Shown piece by piece: positions 43,853-53,144 of a DNA stretch of 64,000 bases (the first letter of the stretch is position 1; each line of letters begins with the position of its first letter). The notes under the pieces are model-generated. The model was not told the DNA's origin, searched no databases, and saw only the letters and a list, made by a program, of their open reading frames with translations. The DNA is from Streptomyces sp. BHT-5-2 (GTDB lineage Bacteria; Actinomycetota; Actinomycetes; Streptomycetales; Streptomycetaceae), in the NCBI RefSeq assembly GCF_019774615.1, contig NZ_CP081496.1, forward strand, positions 2,480,001 through 2,544,000, written 5' to 3'. Made by a program: the position numbers and the translations under genes.

Positions 43853-45328
43853 GTGCCGACCGCGATTGCAGTCACCAGCCCGGACCTCGCGCTGCCCGCC
43901 CCCGAGTTGTCGACCTGGGGCGAGCGGGGCGGTGCACCCGCCGACCGGCGGACCCCCGCCGCGGTCGTCCTCCGGGCCCCGCGGCACCAGCCGCTGGACG
44001 ACGCGCTGACGGAGACCAGCGCGGTCCTCGAACACCACGGCCACCTCGTCGTCCTGTACTCCGCCGCCTGCCCGCCGGAGCACGTCCGCCGGCTGCACAC
44101 CCTGCGCGCCGTCCTGGAGAGCGACCGGATCGCCATCCTGCCCAGCGCCCTGCCGCCGCTCGGCGTCGCCGTACTCGCCCGCCAGCTGCGGCAGTTGTCG
44201 GTGTGCGGCTTCAGCCCCGGAGTGCTGGCGTGCGCGGCCCGGCTGCTGGCGCACTACGTCCACGCCGGGGCACTGCTCGGCAGCGTCAGCGGGCTGGACC
44301 GGGTCGAGGTGGACCTGCGCTCCCACATGAAGTCCTGGCTCCCCGGCGCGCACTTCGCGGTCCTGGCGACCCCGCAGCCGCAACTGCTCCACCTCGACCG
44401 CAACAGCACCCACGCCGGACTCCGCCCGCCCGGCTTCGTCACCCGACTCGACGTGGCCCGCGGGCAGTTGACCGCGGACTGGGTGACCTCCGCGCTCGCC
44501 CCGGCCTGGCAGGTGCAGGGTGTCCACGAGGCGCGGCTGCCCACCGAGTCCGCCCGCTGGTGGGGCACCCAGAAGCTGATCGAGTTCGCCGCCGCCATCC
44601 CCGATCCGGCGCTGCTCAGCCGTCTGGTGGCGTCCGTCCGGCGGGAGGAGTGCGGCTGGTGCGGCCAGGAGGTCATCGGCGACCGCTGCGCGTTCTGCGC
44701 GGCGCCGCTGGCCCGGGACCGGGCGGGCGGCGGCTCCGGGGGGCGGGCCCCCGCCGCCATAGCCGGGGCGCCGGCCGCGGTCGCGGCGCCGGCGCCCGCC
44801 CCCGCCGCGGGCCCGTCCGCGGCCCCCGCGCCCGACCCGTCCGGCGGCTCGCCGCTGCGGCGGCGCGGTCTGTCACCCGTGGCGCCCACCGGCGTGCCCG
44901 GGGTGGTCGGCATGGCGGGAACGCCGGGGCCGCCGGGGCCCCCGCCGGTCACCGGCCCGCCCGAGGCCGCCGGGGAACCCCTCGTCACCGGCGCACCCTC
45001 CGTCCCGGGGACGCCCTCCGTCCCTGGAGCGCCGTGCGGCGCGGGCGTTCAGCGCGGTGACGGTGCCCCGTACGGCACCGGTGTTCCCGGCACCGCGGGC
45101 GTCCCGGGCATCACCGGTCTCCGTGGCGGCGTCCTGGGTGCCCCTGGTTTCCCCGGTGTCCGCGGCGGGCCCGGTCCGCTCGACGTCCGCGGACCGGGCG
45201 CCCTGGCCGGCGCGGCCCCGCAGCCGGCCGGACCGCAGGTCTGCCCGCCCGGCCACCCGGACCAACCGGTCCACCCCGACCTGCGCACCCTCCCCGGCGG
45301 CGCGCGGACGGTGGCCCACGTGCGCTGA
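43853..45328 (+). CDS. tad-locus protein with zinc ribbon and collagen-like tail
   Basis: 491 aa from GTG 43853, after GGGGGAG. Residues 1-270 are an unrecognised domain (LRAPRHQPLDDALTETSAVL, GFSPGVLACAARLLAHYVHA). A zinc-ribbon-like CGWCGQEVIGDRCAFC follows. The last 170 residues are Ala/Pro/Gly-rich and include interrupted Gly-X-Y triplets (GTPGPPGPP, GVPGTAGVPGITG, GAPGFPGVRGGPG) and an RGD. There is no signal peptide, so a cytoplasmic role at the pilus base is likelier than a true collagen. First gene of the tad operon; about 108 bases before cpaB. Confidence 0.6.
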   Translation: MPTAIAVTSPDLALPAPELSTWGERGGAPADRRTPAAVVLRAPRHQPLDDALTETSAVLEHHGHLVVLYSAACPPEHVRRLHTLRAVLESDRIAILPSALPPLGVAVLARQLRQLSVCGFSPGVLACAARLLAHYVHAGALLGSVSGLDRVEVDLRSHMKSWLPGAHFAVLATPQPQLLHLDRNSTHAGLRPPGFVTRLDVARGQLTADWVTSALAPAWQVQGVHEARLPTESARWWGTQKLIEFAAAIPDPALLSRLVASVRREECGWCGQEVIGDRCAFCAAPLARDRAGGGSGGRAPAAIAGAPAAVAAPAPAPAAGPSAAPAPDPSGGSPLRRRGLSPVAPTGVPGVVGMAGTPGPPGPPPVTGPPEAAGEPLVTGAPSVPGTPSVPGAPCGAGVQRGDGAPYGTGVPGTAGVPGITGLRGGVLGAPGFPGVRGGPGPLDVRGPGALAGAAPQPAGPQVCPPGHPDQPVHPDLRTLPGGARTVAHVR

Positions 45329-45436
45329 CCCCCGAGCCCGTGCCGCGCCCCGTGCCCGGCCGCGGTTTCCCCCGCGTCCGGCCGCCGCCTGCCCCGACCG
45401 CCCCGCCCCCCCCGTCCCGATCGAGGTCCCCCGCCC

Positions 45437-46156
45437 ATGAACTCACGCCAGCGCCGCGGAGTGATCCTGCTGCTCCTGTCCGTCCTGTGTGCGGTCGGCG
45501 CCTTCGTCGGCGTGCTGTCGGTGATCAGGAACGTCGAGTCCAAGATCGGGCAGGAGCGGACCGCCTACCGGCTCAGGACGGATGTCGCGGCCTATAAACC
45601 GCTGGATCCGGGGCAGTTCGAAGAGGTGAGGATTCCGCAGCGGTGGCTGCCGCCCACCGCCGTGACCGACCTGGACAAGGTCAGCGGCAAGATCGCGGTG
45701 ACCCCGCTCAAGAAGGGGTCGCTCCTCCAGGACGACATGGTCGTCGACCGGCCGGCGCTCAAGCCCGGCCAACAGGAGATCGCGATCATGATCGACGCCG
45801 CCACCGGCGTGGCCGGCAAGATCAACCCCGGCTCCCGGGTCAACATCTTCGCCACCTTCGACGGCCGCCGCCCCGAGGACAAGCCGGTCTCCAAGGTCAT
45901 CGTCGCCGGCGCCCAGGTCATCGACGTCGGCAAGCTGACGCCCCTGGAGGCCAAGGACCCCGGCAGCCCCGCCGCCACCAGCCGCCAGCCCGGCCAGGCC
46001 GTCCCGATCACCTTCGCGCTGGACACCGAGGACGCCCAACGCGTCGCCTACGCCGAGTCGTTCGCCTCCCATGTGCGGCTCGCCCTGCTCGCCCCCGGCA
46101 CCGAGGCCACCATCCCGCCCGGCGAGCGCACCTACACCCTCGACGGCGACAAGTGA
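45437..46156 (+). CDS. Flp pilus assembly protein CpaB/RcpC-like (SAF domain)
   Basis: 239 aa. One N-terminal membrane helix (GVILLLLSVLCAVGAFVGVL), then an SAF-type beta-clip domain (AYKPLDPGQFEEVRIPQRWL, LKKGSLLQDDMV) and an IDAATGVAGKINPGSRVNIF region as in CpaB. It probably lines or anchors the pilus channel in the envelope. It is followed 13 bases later by tadZ. Confidence 0.85.
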   Translation: MNSRQRRGVILLLLSVLCAVGAFVGVLSVIRNVESKIGQERTAYRLRTDVAAYKPLDPGQFEEVRIPQRWLPPTAVTDLDKVSGKIAVTPLKKGSLLQDDMVVDRPALKPGQQEIAIMIDAATGVAGKINPGSRVNIFATFDGRRPEDKPVSKVIVAGAQVIDVGKLTPLEAKDPGSPAATSRQPGQAVPITFALDTEDAQRVAYAESFASHVRLALLAPGTEATIPPGERTYTLDGDK

Positions 46157-46169
46157 CCCGGAGGCCCAG

Positions 46170-47615
46170 GTGACCATCCGCATCCTCCCGGCAGTCGGCG
46201 ACCCGGACGCCGCCCGGGCCGTCGCCGCACTCCTCGACCGACTCCCGGACGCCGAGCCGGCGCCCGCCGCCGCCGACAGCACCGCGCTGCTCAGCGCCCT
46301 GGCCGGGGCCGCCGGACCGGCCGCCCAGCCGTCGCCGGCCCCCGCCGGGGCCCCGCCCGGCGGACCGGCCGCCGCCGTCCAGGCGCTCCCCGAGGTCGTC
46401 CTCGTCCACGAGCGGATCGGCCCGCTCCCCGCGCTGGAGCTGATCCGCGAGGTGGCGCTCCGCTTCCCCGCCGTCGGCGTCGTCCTGATCACCGCCGACG
46501 CCGGCCCGGCGCTGTACTCCGCCGCGATGGACGCCGGCGCCCGCGGCATCGTCGGACTGCCCCTGGGCTACGACGAACTGGCCGCCCGGGTGCAGGCCGC
46601 GGCCCAGTGGGCGACGGGGGTGCGCGTCCACCTGGGGGGCAACCCGGACGCGCTTCCCGCGCCGACCGGCACCCTCGTCACCGTCACCGGCGCCAAGGGC
46701 GGCGTCGGCACCACCGTCACCGCCGTCCACCTCGCGCTCGCCGCGCGGGCCGCGGGCGCCCGGGTCGCGCTGGTCGACCTCGACCTCCAGTCCGGCGACA
46801 TCGGCTCCTATCTGGACGTCCAGTTCCGCCGCTCGGTCGTGGACCTCGCCGGGATCCAGGACATCTCCGCCCGGGTCCTCCAGGACGCCGTCCACGCCCA
46901 CCACACCGGACTCGGCCTGCTGCTCGCCCCCGAGGAGGGCGAGCGCGGCGAGGAGGTCGACGACCGGGCGGCCCGCCAGATCGTCACCGCCCTGCGCTCC
47001 CGCTACGACGTGGTGGTCGCCGACTGCGGCTCCCAGATGCAGTCCGCCAACGCCGCCGCCGTCGAACTCGCCGACGTGGCCCTGCTGGTGACCACCCCGG
47101 ACGTGGTCTGCGTCCGCGCCGCCAAACGCCAGGTACGGCTGTGGGACCGGCTGCGGATCCGCAAGGCCGAGGACACCACCACCGTCGTCAACCGCCTCAC
47201 CCGGCACACCGAGATCCAGCCGGCGCTGGTCGCCAAGGCCACCGGCACCCGGGTCGCCCGCACCCCGGTCCCGGCCGCCTTCAAGGAACTCCAGCCCTGC
47301 GTCGACGCGGGCCGGATGCAGGACCTCGACGCCCGCTCGACGGTCCGCACGGCCCTGTGGGAGCTCGCCGGCGAACTGGGTCTGGCCGGCCCGTCCGCCG
47401 CCGCCCGGACGGGCCGCGGCGGCCACCGCAACCGCCCCATGCTCACCGGGCGCAAGCGCAAGGCCCTCACCACCGGGGCGGCGCCCGCACCCGGGACGGG
47501 ACAGGGGCCGGGGGCCGCACCGGGGACGGGGACGTTCGGCGCCCGGCACGGCACGCCGACGGGCCCCGGCGCCCCCGGGACGTTCGATCCGGCCGGTCCC
47601 TACGAGGAGGGCTGA
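46170..47615 (+). CDS. tadZ: TadZ/CpaE-like MinD-family ATPase
   Basis: 481 aa from GTG 46170, preceded by GGAGG. Residues 1-160 include a receiver-like domain (ALELIREVALRFPAVGVVLI). The ATPase starts VTVTGAKGGVGTTVTAVHLA (deviant Walker A near residue 174), followed by ALVDLDLQSGDIGSYL and VVADCGSQ. It localises the Tad secretion apparatus at the membrane. It ends four bases before the first tadE. Confidence 0.88.
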   Translation: MTIRILPAVGDPDAARAVAALLDRLPDAEPAPAAADSTALLSALAGAAGPAAQPSPAPAGAPPGGPAAAVQALPEVVLVHERIGPLPALELIREVALRFPAVGVVLITADAGPALYSAAMDAGARGIVGLPLGYDELAARVQAAAQWATGVRVHLGGNPDALPAPTGTLVTVTGAKGGVGTTVTAVHLALAARAAGARVALVDLDLQSGDIGSYLDVQFRRSVVDLAGIQDISARVLQDAVHAHHTGLGLLLAPEEGERGEEVDDRAARQIVTALRSRYDVVVADCGSQMQSANAAAVELADVALLVTTPDVVCVRAAKRQVRLWDRLRIRKAEDTTTVVNRLTRHTEIQPALVAKATGTRVARTPVPAAFKELQPCVDAGRMQDLDARSTVRTALWELAGELGLAGPSAAARTGRGGHRNRPMLTGRKRKALTTGAAPAPGTGQGPGAAPGTGTFGARHGTPTGPGAPGTFDPAGPYEEG

Positions 47616-47618
47616 GCG

Positions 47619-48059
47619 ATGCGGCGTCCCGCAGGGCCCGGCCCGGCGCCGGGCGGCCGCCCCCGCCCCTGCTTCCGCGACCGCGTCCGTGACCGCGACC
47701 GGGGTCAGGTCTCGGTCGAGTTCCTCGGCCTGCTCCCGCTGATCCTCGTAGTCCTCGCCCTGCTCTGGCAGTTCGTGCTGGTCGGCTACACCTATGCGCT
47801 CGCCGCGCACGCCGCCGACCGGGGCGCGCGGGCCGCCGGTGCCACCGAGGGCGGCGGGGCAGGCGCCTGCCGCGCCGCCGCCGAGCACCAGCTCCCGCAC
47901 GCCTGGCAGGGCGGCTCCAGCACGTCCTGCAGCATCGCACCGGGCCTGTGGAAGGCGACGGTCCAGATCAAGGTCCCGGTGCTCTTCCCCGGCGCCGGCG
48001 CCTTTCCGTGGACGGTCACCGGCACCGCAGGCGCCGCCAAGGAGGCAGCGGCCCGATGA
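47619..48059 (+). CDS. TadE-like minor pseudopilin
   Basis: 146 aa. A prepilin-type segment, RGQVSVEFLGLLPLILVVLA, has Gly before the cleavage site and Glu at +5, then a hydrophobic helix. The remainder is periplasmic/extracellular with a Cys pair. It probably needs the prepilin peptidase at 56883. Its stop overlaps the next start (ATGA). Confidence 0.8.
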   Translation: MRRPAGPGPAPGGRPRPCFRDRVRDRDRGQVSVEFLGLLPLILVVLALLWQFVLVGYTYALAAHAADRGARAAGATEGGGAGACRAAAEHQLPHAWQGGSSTSCSIAPGLWKATVQIKVPVLFPGAGAFPWTVTGTAGAAKEAAAR

Positions 48060-48466
48060 CCCGCCGAACGCCCGCCCGCCCCCGGACCCGCCGGCGCCCC
48101 CGCGACCGCGGCTCCGCCTCCCTGGAGTTCCTCGGCATCCTCCCGGTCCTGCTGCTCGTCGCCCTCGCCGCCGTCCAACTGGGCCTGGCCGCCTACGCCG
48201 TCCAACAGGCCGGCACCGCCGCCCGCGCCGCCGCCCGCACCGCCGCGATGGACCCCACCGACCAGGAGACCGACCCGCAGACCGCCGGCCGGGCCGCGAT
48301 CAGCGACTGGGTCGCCCGCCGCGCCTCGATCAGCGTCGGCGGCTCCGGCGACGCGGTCAGCGCCACCGCCACCGTGCCGATCCCCTCGATCCTCCCCGGC
48401 GCCGACTTCGGCTCCGCGCGCCGCAGCGCCACCATGCCCCGCCCCGAAGGAGCCCCGTCGCGATGA
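48056..48466 (+). CDS. second TadE/TadF-like minor pseudopilin
   Basis: 136 aa from ATG 48056, overlapping the previous stop. Basic leader, then RGSASLEFLGILPVLLLVAL with the same Gly/Glu processing pattern and a helix with Ala-rich continuation. Overlaps tadA by ATGA, so translation is coupled. Confidence 0.8.
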   Translation: MTRRTPARPRTRRRPRDRGSASLEFLGILPVLLLVALAAVQLGLAAYAVQQAGTAARAAARTAAMDPTDQETDPQTAGRAAISDWVARRASISVGGSGDAVSATATVPIPSILPGADFGSARRSATMPRPEGAPSR

Positions 48467-49800
48467 GTCTGAAAGCCCGGATCGTCGCACCCGAACCGGC
48501 CGGCGAGGACCACCAGGACGGCCACCTGGTCGCCGTCTACCGCGCCAAGCTGCTGGAGGAGATCGACCTCGCCGAGATGTCCTCGCTGTCCGCCGCCGAG
48601 CGCCGCTCCCGGCTGGAACGCGTCCTGGGCCACATCATCAGCCGCGAGGGCCCGGTCCTCTCCACCGCCGAACGCGCCCAGCTGATCCGCCGGGTGGTCG
48701 ACGAGGCGCTCGGCCTCGGCGTCCTCGAACCCCTCCTGGAGGACGCCTCGGTCACCGAGATCATGGTCAACGGCCCCGACCAGGTCTACGTCGAACGGCA
48801 CGGCCGGGTCGAGCCGGTCCCCGTCCGCTTCGCCTCCCACGAGCAGCTCATGCAGACCATCGAGCGGATCGTCTCCACCGTCAACCGCCGCGTCGACGAG
48901 TCCCATCCGATGGTCGACGCCCGCCTGCCCACCGGCGAGCGGGTCAACGTCATCATCCCGCCGCTGGCCCTCAACGGCGCCACCCTCACCATCCGCCGCT
49001 TCCCGCGCGCCTACACCCTCGCCGAACTCATCGGCGTCGGCACGCTCGACGAGCAGATGCTGATGCTGTTGGCGGGCCTGGTGCGCGCCAGGTTCAACGT
49101 GGTGGTCTCCGGCGCCACCGGAGCCGGCAAGACCACCCTGCTCAACGCCCTCTCCGGGCTGATCCCGGACGGTGAGCGGATCATCACGGTCGAGGACGCC
49201 GCCGAACTCCAGCTCCAGCAGAGCCACGTCATCCGGCTGGAGTCCCGCCCGCCCAACGTCGAGGGCAAGGGCCGGATCACCATCCGCGACCTGGTCCGCA
49301 ACTCCCTGCGCATGCGCCCCGACCGCATCATCGTCGGCGAGGTCCGCGGCGGCGAGACCCTCGACATGCTGCAGGCGATGTCCACCGGCCACGACGGCTC
49401 GCTCGCCACCGTCCACGCCAACAGCGCCGAGGACGCCCTGATGCGGCTCCAGACCCTCGCCTCCATGTCGGACGTCGCCATCCCCTTCGAGGCGCTGCGC
49501 GACCAGATCAACAGCGCCGTCGACTGCCTCGTCCAGCTCACCCGGCACGCCGACGGCTCCCGCCGGATCAGCGAGATCGCCCTCCTGGACTCCCGCGGCC
49601 ACGAGGACTACCGGATCGTGACGGTCTGCCGCTTCGAGGCCGCGCCGATGGGCGCCGACCGCGTGGTGCACGGCGCCTTCCACTACTTCCCGCTGCCCCG
49701 CCGGGTCGCCGAACGCCTCTTCATGGCCGGCGAGTCCGCCCCGCCCGCCTTCGGCGTGGCGGCCACCGACGACCAACTCGCCACCCGGAAGGCCACCTGA
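48463..49800 (+). CDS. tadA: TadA/CpaF secretion ATPase
   Basis: 445 aa. VVSGATGAGKTTLLNALSG is the Walker A (G217-T224). ITVEDAAELQL is the Asp box, RPDRIIVGEVRGGE the Walker B, and STGHDGSLATVHANSA the His box. The N-terminus VTEIMVNGPDQVYVERHGR is the conserved N1 domain of CpaF-type ATPases. It powers Flp pilus assembly from the inner face of the membrane. Confidence 0.95.
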   Translation: MSLKARIVAPEPAGEDHQDGHLVAVYRAKLLEEIDLAEMSSLSAAERRSRLERVLGHIISREGPVLSTAERAQLIRRVVDEALGLGVLEPLLEDASVTEIMVNGPDQVYVERHGRVEPVPVRFASHEQLMQTIERIVSTVNRRVDESHPMVDARLPTGERVNVIIPPLALNGATLTIRRFPRAYTLAELIGVGTLDEQMLMLLAGLVRARFNVVVSGATGAGKTTLLNALSGLIPDGERIITVEDAAELQLQQSHVIRLESRPPNVEGKGRITIRDLVRNSLRMRPDRIIVGEVRGGETLDMLQAMSTGHDGSLATVHANSAEDALMRLQTLASMSDVAIPFEALRDQINSAVDCLVQLTRHADGSRRISEIALLDSRGHEDYRIVTVCRFEAAPMGADRVVHGAFHYFPLPRRVAERLFMAGESAPPAFGVAATDDQLATRKAT

Positions 49801-50747
49801 TGACCGGTGGGAACGCCCTCGCCCTGCTCGCCCTCGGCGCCACCGCGCTGTGCGGCGTCCTCGCCGTCGCCGGAGTCCGCGTCCACGCCTCCGGGCGCGC
49901 CCAGCGGCAGGCCATCGTCGACCGGCTCGACGACGAGCGCGGACTGCCGGCGACCGGCCGGCGCCGCCGCTTCCCGTCCGTCGACCGCACCCTGCGCGGC
50001 ACCCGCTTCGGCCGTCGGCTGGCACTCCGCCTGGCCGCCACCGGACTGGACGTCACCCCCGGCGAGTTCTTCGTCGCCATGCTCGCCACGGTGATCGGGC
50101 TGTGGGCGGCCGCCCAGGCCGTCCTCGCCCCGTTCTTCGGGCCGATCGCCGCGCTGATCGCGGTCTGGGCGGCGTTCGCCTTCCTCAACTGGCAGCGGCA
50201 GAAGCGGATCGAGAAGTTCATCAACCAGCTCCCCGAACTCTCCCGGATCCTCGCCAACGCCACCCAGGCCGGCCTGGCGCTGCGCACCGCCCTGGCGATG
50301 GCCGCCGAGGAGCTGGAGGCCCCGGCCGGCGAGGAGCTGGCGAAGGTCGCCGGGAAACTCGCCGTCGGCCACTCCGTCGACGACGCCCTCGGCGAGCTGG
50401 CCGAACGCCTCCCCTCCCGCGAACTGGTCGTGCTGGTCACCACCTTGGTCCTCGCCAACCGCGCCGGCGGCACCGTCGTCGGCGCGCTGCGCAACCTCAC
50501 CAAGACCCTGGAGGAGCGCAAGGAGACCCGCCGCGAGGTCCGCACCCAGCTCTCCCAGGTCGTGGTCACCGCCTACGTCGTCCCGGTGCTCGGCATCGGC
50601 ACCCTGCTGCTGATGAACCGCATCGCCCCGGGCGCCATCGACCGGATGACCTCGTCCGTCCTGGGCCAACTCGCCGTCGTGGTGGCCTTCGTCCTCTACG
50701 GGCTCGGCTTCTTCCTCATCCGCCGGCTCTCCAAGATCGACGTCTAG
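49800..50747 (+). CDS. tadB: TadB-like inner-membrane platform protein
   Basis: 315 aa, start overlapping the tadA stop by one base. Hydrophobic helices near residues 5-25, 90-130 and at the end, with a T2SSF domain between (INQLPELSRILANATQAGLA, VDDALGELAERLPSRELVVL). It forms the platform with TadC. Confidence 0.9.
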   Translation: MTGGNALALLALGATALCGVLAVAGVRVHASGRAQRQAIVDRLDDERGLPATGRRRRFPSVDRTLRGTRFGRRLALRLAATGLDVTPGEFFVAMLATVIGLWAAAQAVLAPFFGPIAALIAVWAAFAFLNWQRQKRIEKFINQLPELSRILANATQAGLALRTALAMAAEELEAPAGEELAKVAGKLAVGHSVDDALGELAERLPSRELVVLVTTLVLANRAGGTVVGALRNLTKTLEERKETRREVRTQLSQVVVTAYVVPVLGIGTLLLMNRIAPGAIDRMTSSVLGQLAVVVAFVLYGLGFFLIRRLSKIDV

Positions 50748-50793
50748 GACGTCGACCGCCGTAACGAAGCCGGAAGAAGGAGAAGACGGACTG

Positions 50794-51687
50794 ATGGCAC
50801 TCGCAATCGTGCTGGCCCTCGCCCTCGCCCTGTCGGTCGTCGGCATCTGCTGCGGGATCGCGCTCTACCGCCGCGAGGCCCGGCTGCCCCCCGACCTCGC
50901 GCTGTCCCTGGAGGTCGGCGCGACCCGCGCCACCGCCGTCGGCTCGGCCGTGGACCGCACCGGTATGCGCTACGCCCCCCTGGTCCTGCGGTTGATGGGC
51001 GAGAAGCGGGTGGCGCGGGTCCGCCGCCGGATCGACCTGGCGGGCAACCCCGGCGGCCTCACCGTCGACCGCTACGCCGCCCGCCGCGCGGTCTACGGCG
51101 CCCTGGGCTTCTTCGGCGCGCTGGTGATGTTCCTCAAGGGCCAGCCCGTACTGGGCGTCCTGATGGTGCTGTTCGGACTCTTCTGGACCGAGGTGGGCAT
51201 CTGGGCGGCCATCCGGCAGCGGAAGGACACCATCGAGCGCACGCTTCCGGACTTTCTCGATGTGCTCGCCGTCGTGGTGAGCGCCGGGCTCGGCTTCCGC
51301 CAGGCGCTGGACCGGGTCGCCGAGAAGTACGAGGGCCCCTGGGCCGACGAACTCCGCATCACCCTGCGCCAGATGGACATGGGCGTCAGCCGCCGCGCCG
51401 CCTTCGAGGAGCTGCGGCGACGCAACGACTCCGAGCAGGTCGCGCAGTTCGTCACCGCCCTCCAGCAGGGCGAGGAACTGGGCGCACCGATCGTCGAGAC
51501 GCTGATCCAGATCGCCGACGACATGCGCCGCACCGACGCCCAGAACGCCCGCCGGCGGGCCGCCCGCGCGGTTCCCAAGGCCACCATGGTGGTCACCACG
51601 TTCATGGTTCCGGCCACGATGATCCTGCTCATCGCCGGTTTCTTCCTGGGCTCCGGCACCGACTTCGGCTCCCTGATGGGGAGATGA
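50794..51687 (+). CDS. tadC: TadC-like inner-membrane platform protein
   Basis: 297 aa, 46 bases after tadB. T2SSF domain with RTLPDFLDVLAVVVSAGLGF, ALDRVAEKYEGPWADELRI and a C-terminal membrane helix (TMILLIAGFFLG). The GAELG-type loop is here GEELGAPIVETL. A truncated hairpin-repeat copy begins 18 bases after the stop. Confidence 0.9.
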   Translation: MALAIVLALALALSVVGICCGIALYRREARLPPDLALSLEVGATRATAVGSAVDRTGMRYAPLVLRLMGEKRVARVRRRIDLAGNPGGLTVDRYAARRAVYGALGFFGALVMFLKGQPVLGVLMVLFGLFWTEVGIWAAIRQRKDTIERTLPDFLDVLAVVVSAGLGFRQALDRVAEKYEGPWADELRITLRQMDMGVSRRAAFEELRRRNDSEQVAQFVTALQQGEELGAPIVETLIQIADDMRRTDAQNARRRAARAVPKATMVVTTFMVPATMILLIAGFFLGSGTDFGSLMGR

Positions 51688-51704
51688 GCCCGACACCGCG
51701 CCCC

Positions 51705-51777
51705 ACAGCCCCGCGCAGCGGCAACGCACCGCAGGCGCAAACAGCAACCCCCACGGCGGGAAGGCCGACAACCTGGG
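51705..51777 (-). repeat. hairpin repeat family, truncated copy D (after tadC)
   Basis: Read on the minus strand it runs CCCAGGTTGTCGGCCTTCCC, TTTGCGCCTGCGGTGCG, then CCGCTGCGCGGGGCTGT, the first third of the unit. It lacks the hairpin. Orientation is opposite to the upstream gene, unlike copies A-C. The remainder of 51778-52174 includes GTTCCGGGAACGCCGTTCCG near 52050-52080, a possible operator before the pilin gene. Confidence 0.7.
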
Positions 51778-52174
51778 ATGCCCTTGCGGATGCACATCGC
51801 CCCGGCCGGATGAGCGCGGTCCGTGGCGCGCGTTCCCGTCAACACCTTCGCAAGCGCAACGAGTTGTGCCACAGTGGTGGCGCCGGCCGGCCGTGGCGCA
51901 CCGCGGTGCGCCGGCGACCGGACCGCATGGGCAGGGACGCAGACGGCAAGCCGGGGGATGCCGGAGGGGGCGGGGGTGACTGAGGTGGCGCGCGGTGGCC
52001 GAAACGTGACGCCCGTTTCCTCGTTGGTGGTTTCGGACGAGGGGGAGGTTCGGAACCTCTGTTCCGGGAACGCCGTTCCGGCGTACTTTTCTCGTGTCAT
52101 GAGCGCGGACGAGCGCACCACGGGGACACACCGGCCGGACCAGAGCGGGACGGCTGCCCATGGAGGGGAAGACG

Positions 52175-52339
52175 ATGGCGAAGCGGTTCACGCGGGACGA
52201 CCGGGGACAGACCTCGATCGAGTACCTCGGCATCATCGCGGTGGTCGTGGCGATCGTCCTGGTCCTGTCGACCACGGACTTCGGCAGCCAGATCGCCAAC
52301 GCCATCGCCAACAAGATCTCCGACGTCGTCGGCATCTGA
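52175..52339 (+). CDS. flp: Flp-type major pilin
   Basis: 54 aa, MAKRFTRDDRGQTSIEYLGI at the start. ATG 52175 lies six bases after GGAGGGG (52162-52168); an in-frame ATG at 52160 is less well placed. The leader ends in Gly, followed by QTSIEY with Glu at +5, then the helix IIAVVVAIVLVLS. This is the pattern cut by the A24 prepilin peptidase encoded at 56883. Size and place fit the structural subunit of the pilus. Confidence 0.88.
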   Translation: MAKRFTRDDRGQTSIEYLGIIAVVVAIVLVLSTTDFGSQIANAIANKISDVVGI

Positions 52340-52356
52340 CGCCCACCACTCCGCCC

Positions 52357-53043
52357 GTGCCGGCCACCACCGCCACGCGCCGCCCCCGACGCGACGCCGG
52401 ACAGACCCTGCCGATCTACCTCGTCGCGATCGGGGGCCTGCTCTTCCTCGCGCTCGCCTTCTTCGCCGTCGGCCAGGCGGCGGCCACCCGCAACGGCGCC
52501 CAGACCGCCGCGGACGCGGCCGCGCTGGCCGCCGGCCAGAAGTACCGCGACGACCTGCGCAAGGGCGTCCTCGCCGGACTCCGCGCCGCTCCCGGCGCCG
52601 GCGACCCGACGGCCTGGAGCGACCTCCTCGCCGGCCGCGGCGTCCCCTCCGGCGCCGCCTGCGCGAACGCCGACTGGTACGCCGGACGCAACGACGCCGC
52701 GGTCTCCTCCTGCACCCCGGACTCCTGGCCGACGTCGTTCGCCGTCACCGTGAAGTCCCGGAGCACGGTGGGCGATTCGGTGATCCCCGGCACCGCCGGC
52801 ACCCACGCCTCGGCCGCGGCGAAGGCCGTCGTCACCCCCCGCTGCACCGTCGCCCCGCCCGGTGGCGGCCCCTCGGCCGCACCCACGCCCACCCCCACCC
52901 CCACCGGGCCGGCCGGCGGCAAGGACACCGGGCCCGCCCCCCGCACGCTCGTCTGCGACGGCAAGGGCTGGACGCTCGACCCCGACCGCCCCCAGGACCT
53001 CCCCACGGCCGCCGACCTGTTCTCCGTACGCCTGGTCCGGTGA
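52357..53043 (+). CDS. TadG-like pilus-associated protein
   Basis: 228 aa from GTG 52357, 17 bases after flp; no clear ribosome site, so the exact start is uncertain. RDAGQTLPIYLVAIGGLLFL is a pseudopilin-like membrane segment, followed by AAATRNGAQTAADAAALAAG, the TadG/TadE-type N-terminal helix. The remainder is Cys-containing and Thr/Pro-rich (TPTPTPTGPAG), consistent with an exported part. Confidence 0.7.
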   Translation: MPATTATRRPRRDAGQTLPIYLVAIGGLLFLALAFFAVGQAAATRNGAQTAADAAALAAGQKYRDDLRKGVLAGLRAAPGAGDPTAWSDLLAGRGVPSGAACANADWYAGRNDAAVSSCTPDSWPTSFAVTVKSRSTVGDSVIPGTAGTHASAAAKAVVTPRCTVAPPGGGPSAAPTPTPTPTGPAGGKDTGPAPRTLVCDGKGWTLDPDRPQDLPTAADLFSVRLVR

Positions 53044-53144
53044 CCGCCGCCCCACCCCGACCCCTTCAACCCCCACCCCACCGGGCCCCGCCGCCCCATG
53101 GCCCCCACCGACCTCCCGACCGCACTCAGCGAAGGAACGCATCC

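Noticed and set aside
50716..53142. 808-codon minus-strand frame across tadC, flp and the tadG-like gene
   Set aside because: Antisense artefact of high GC; it runs through well-supported tad genes and has no recognisable domain.
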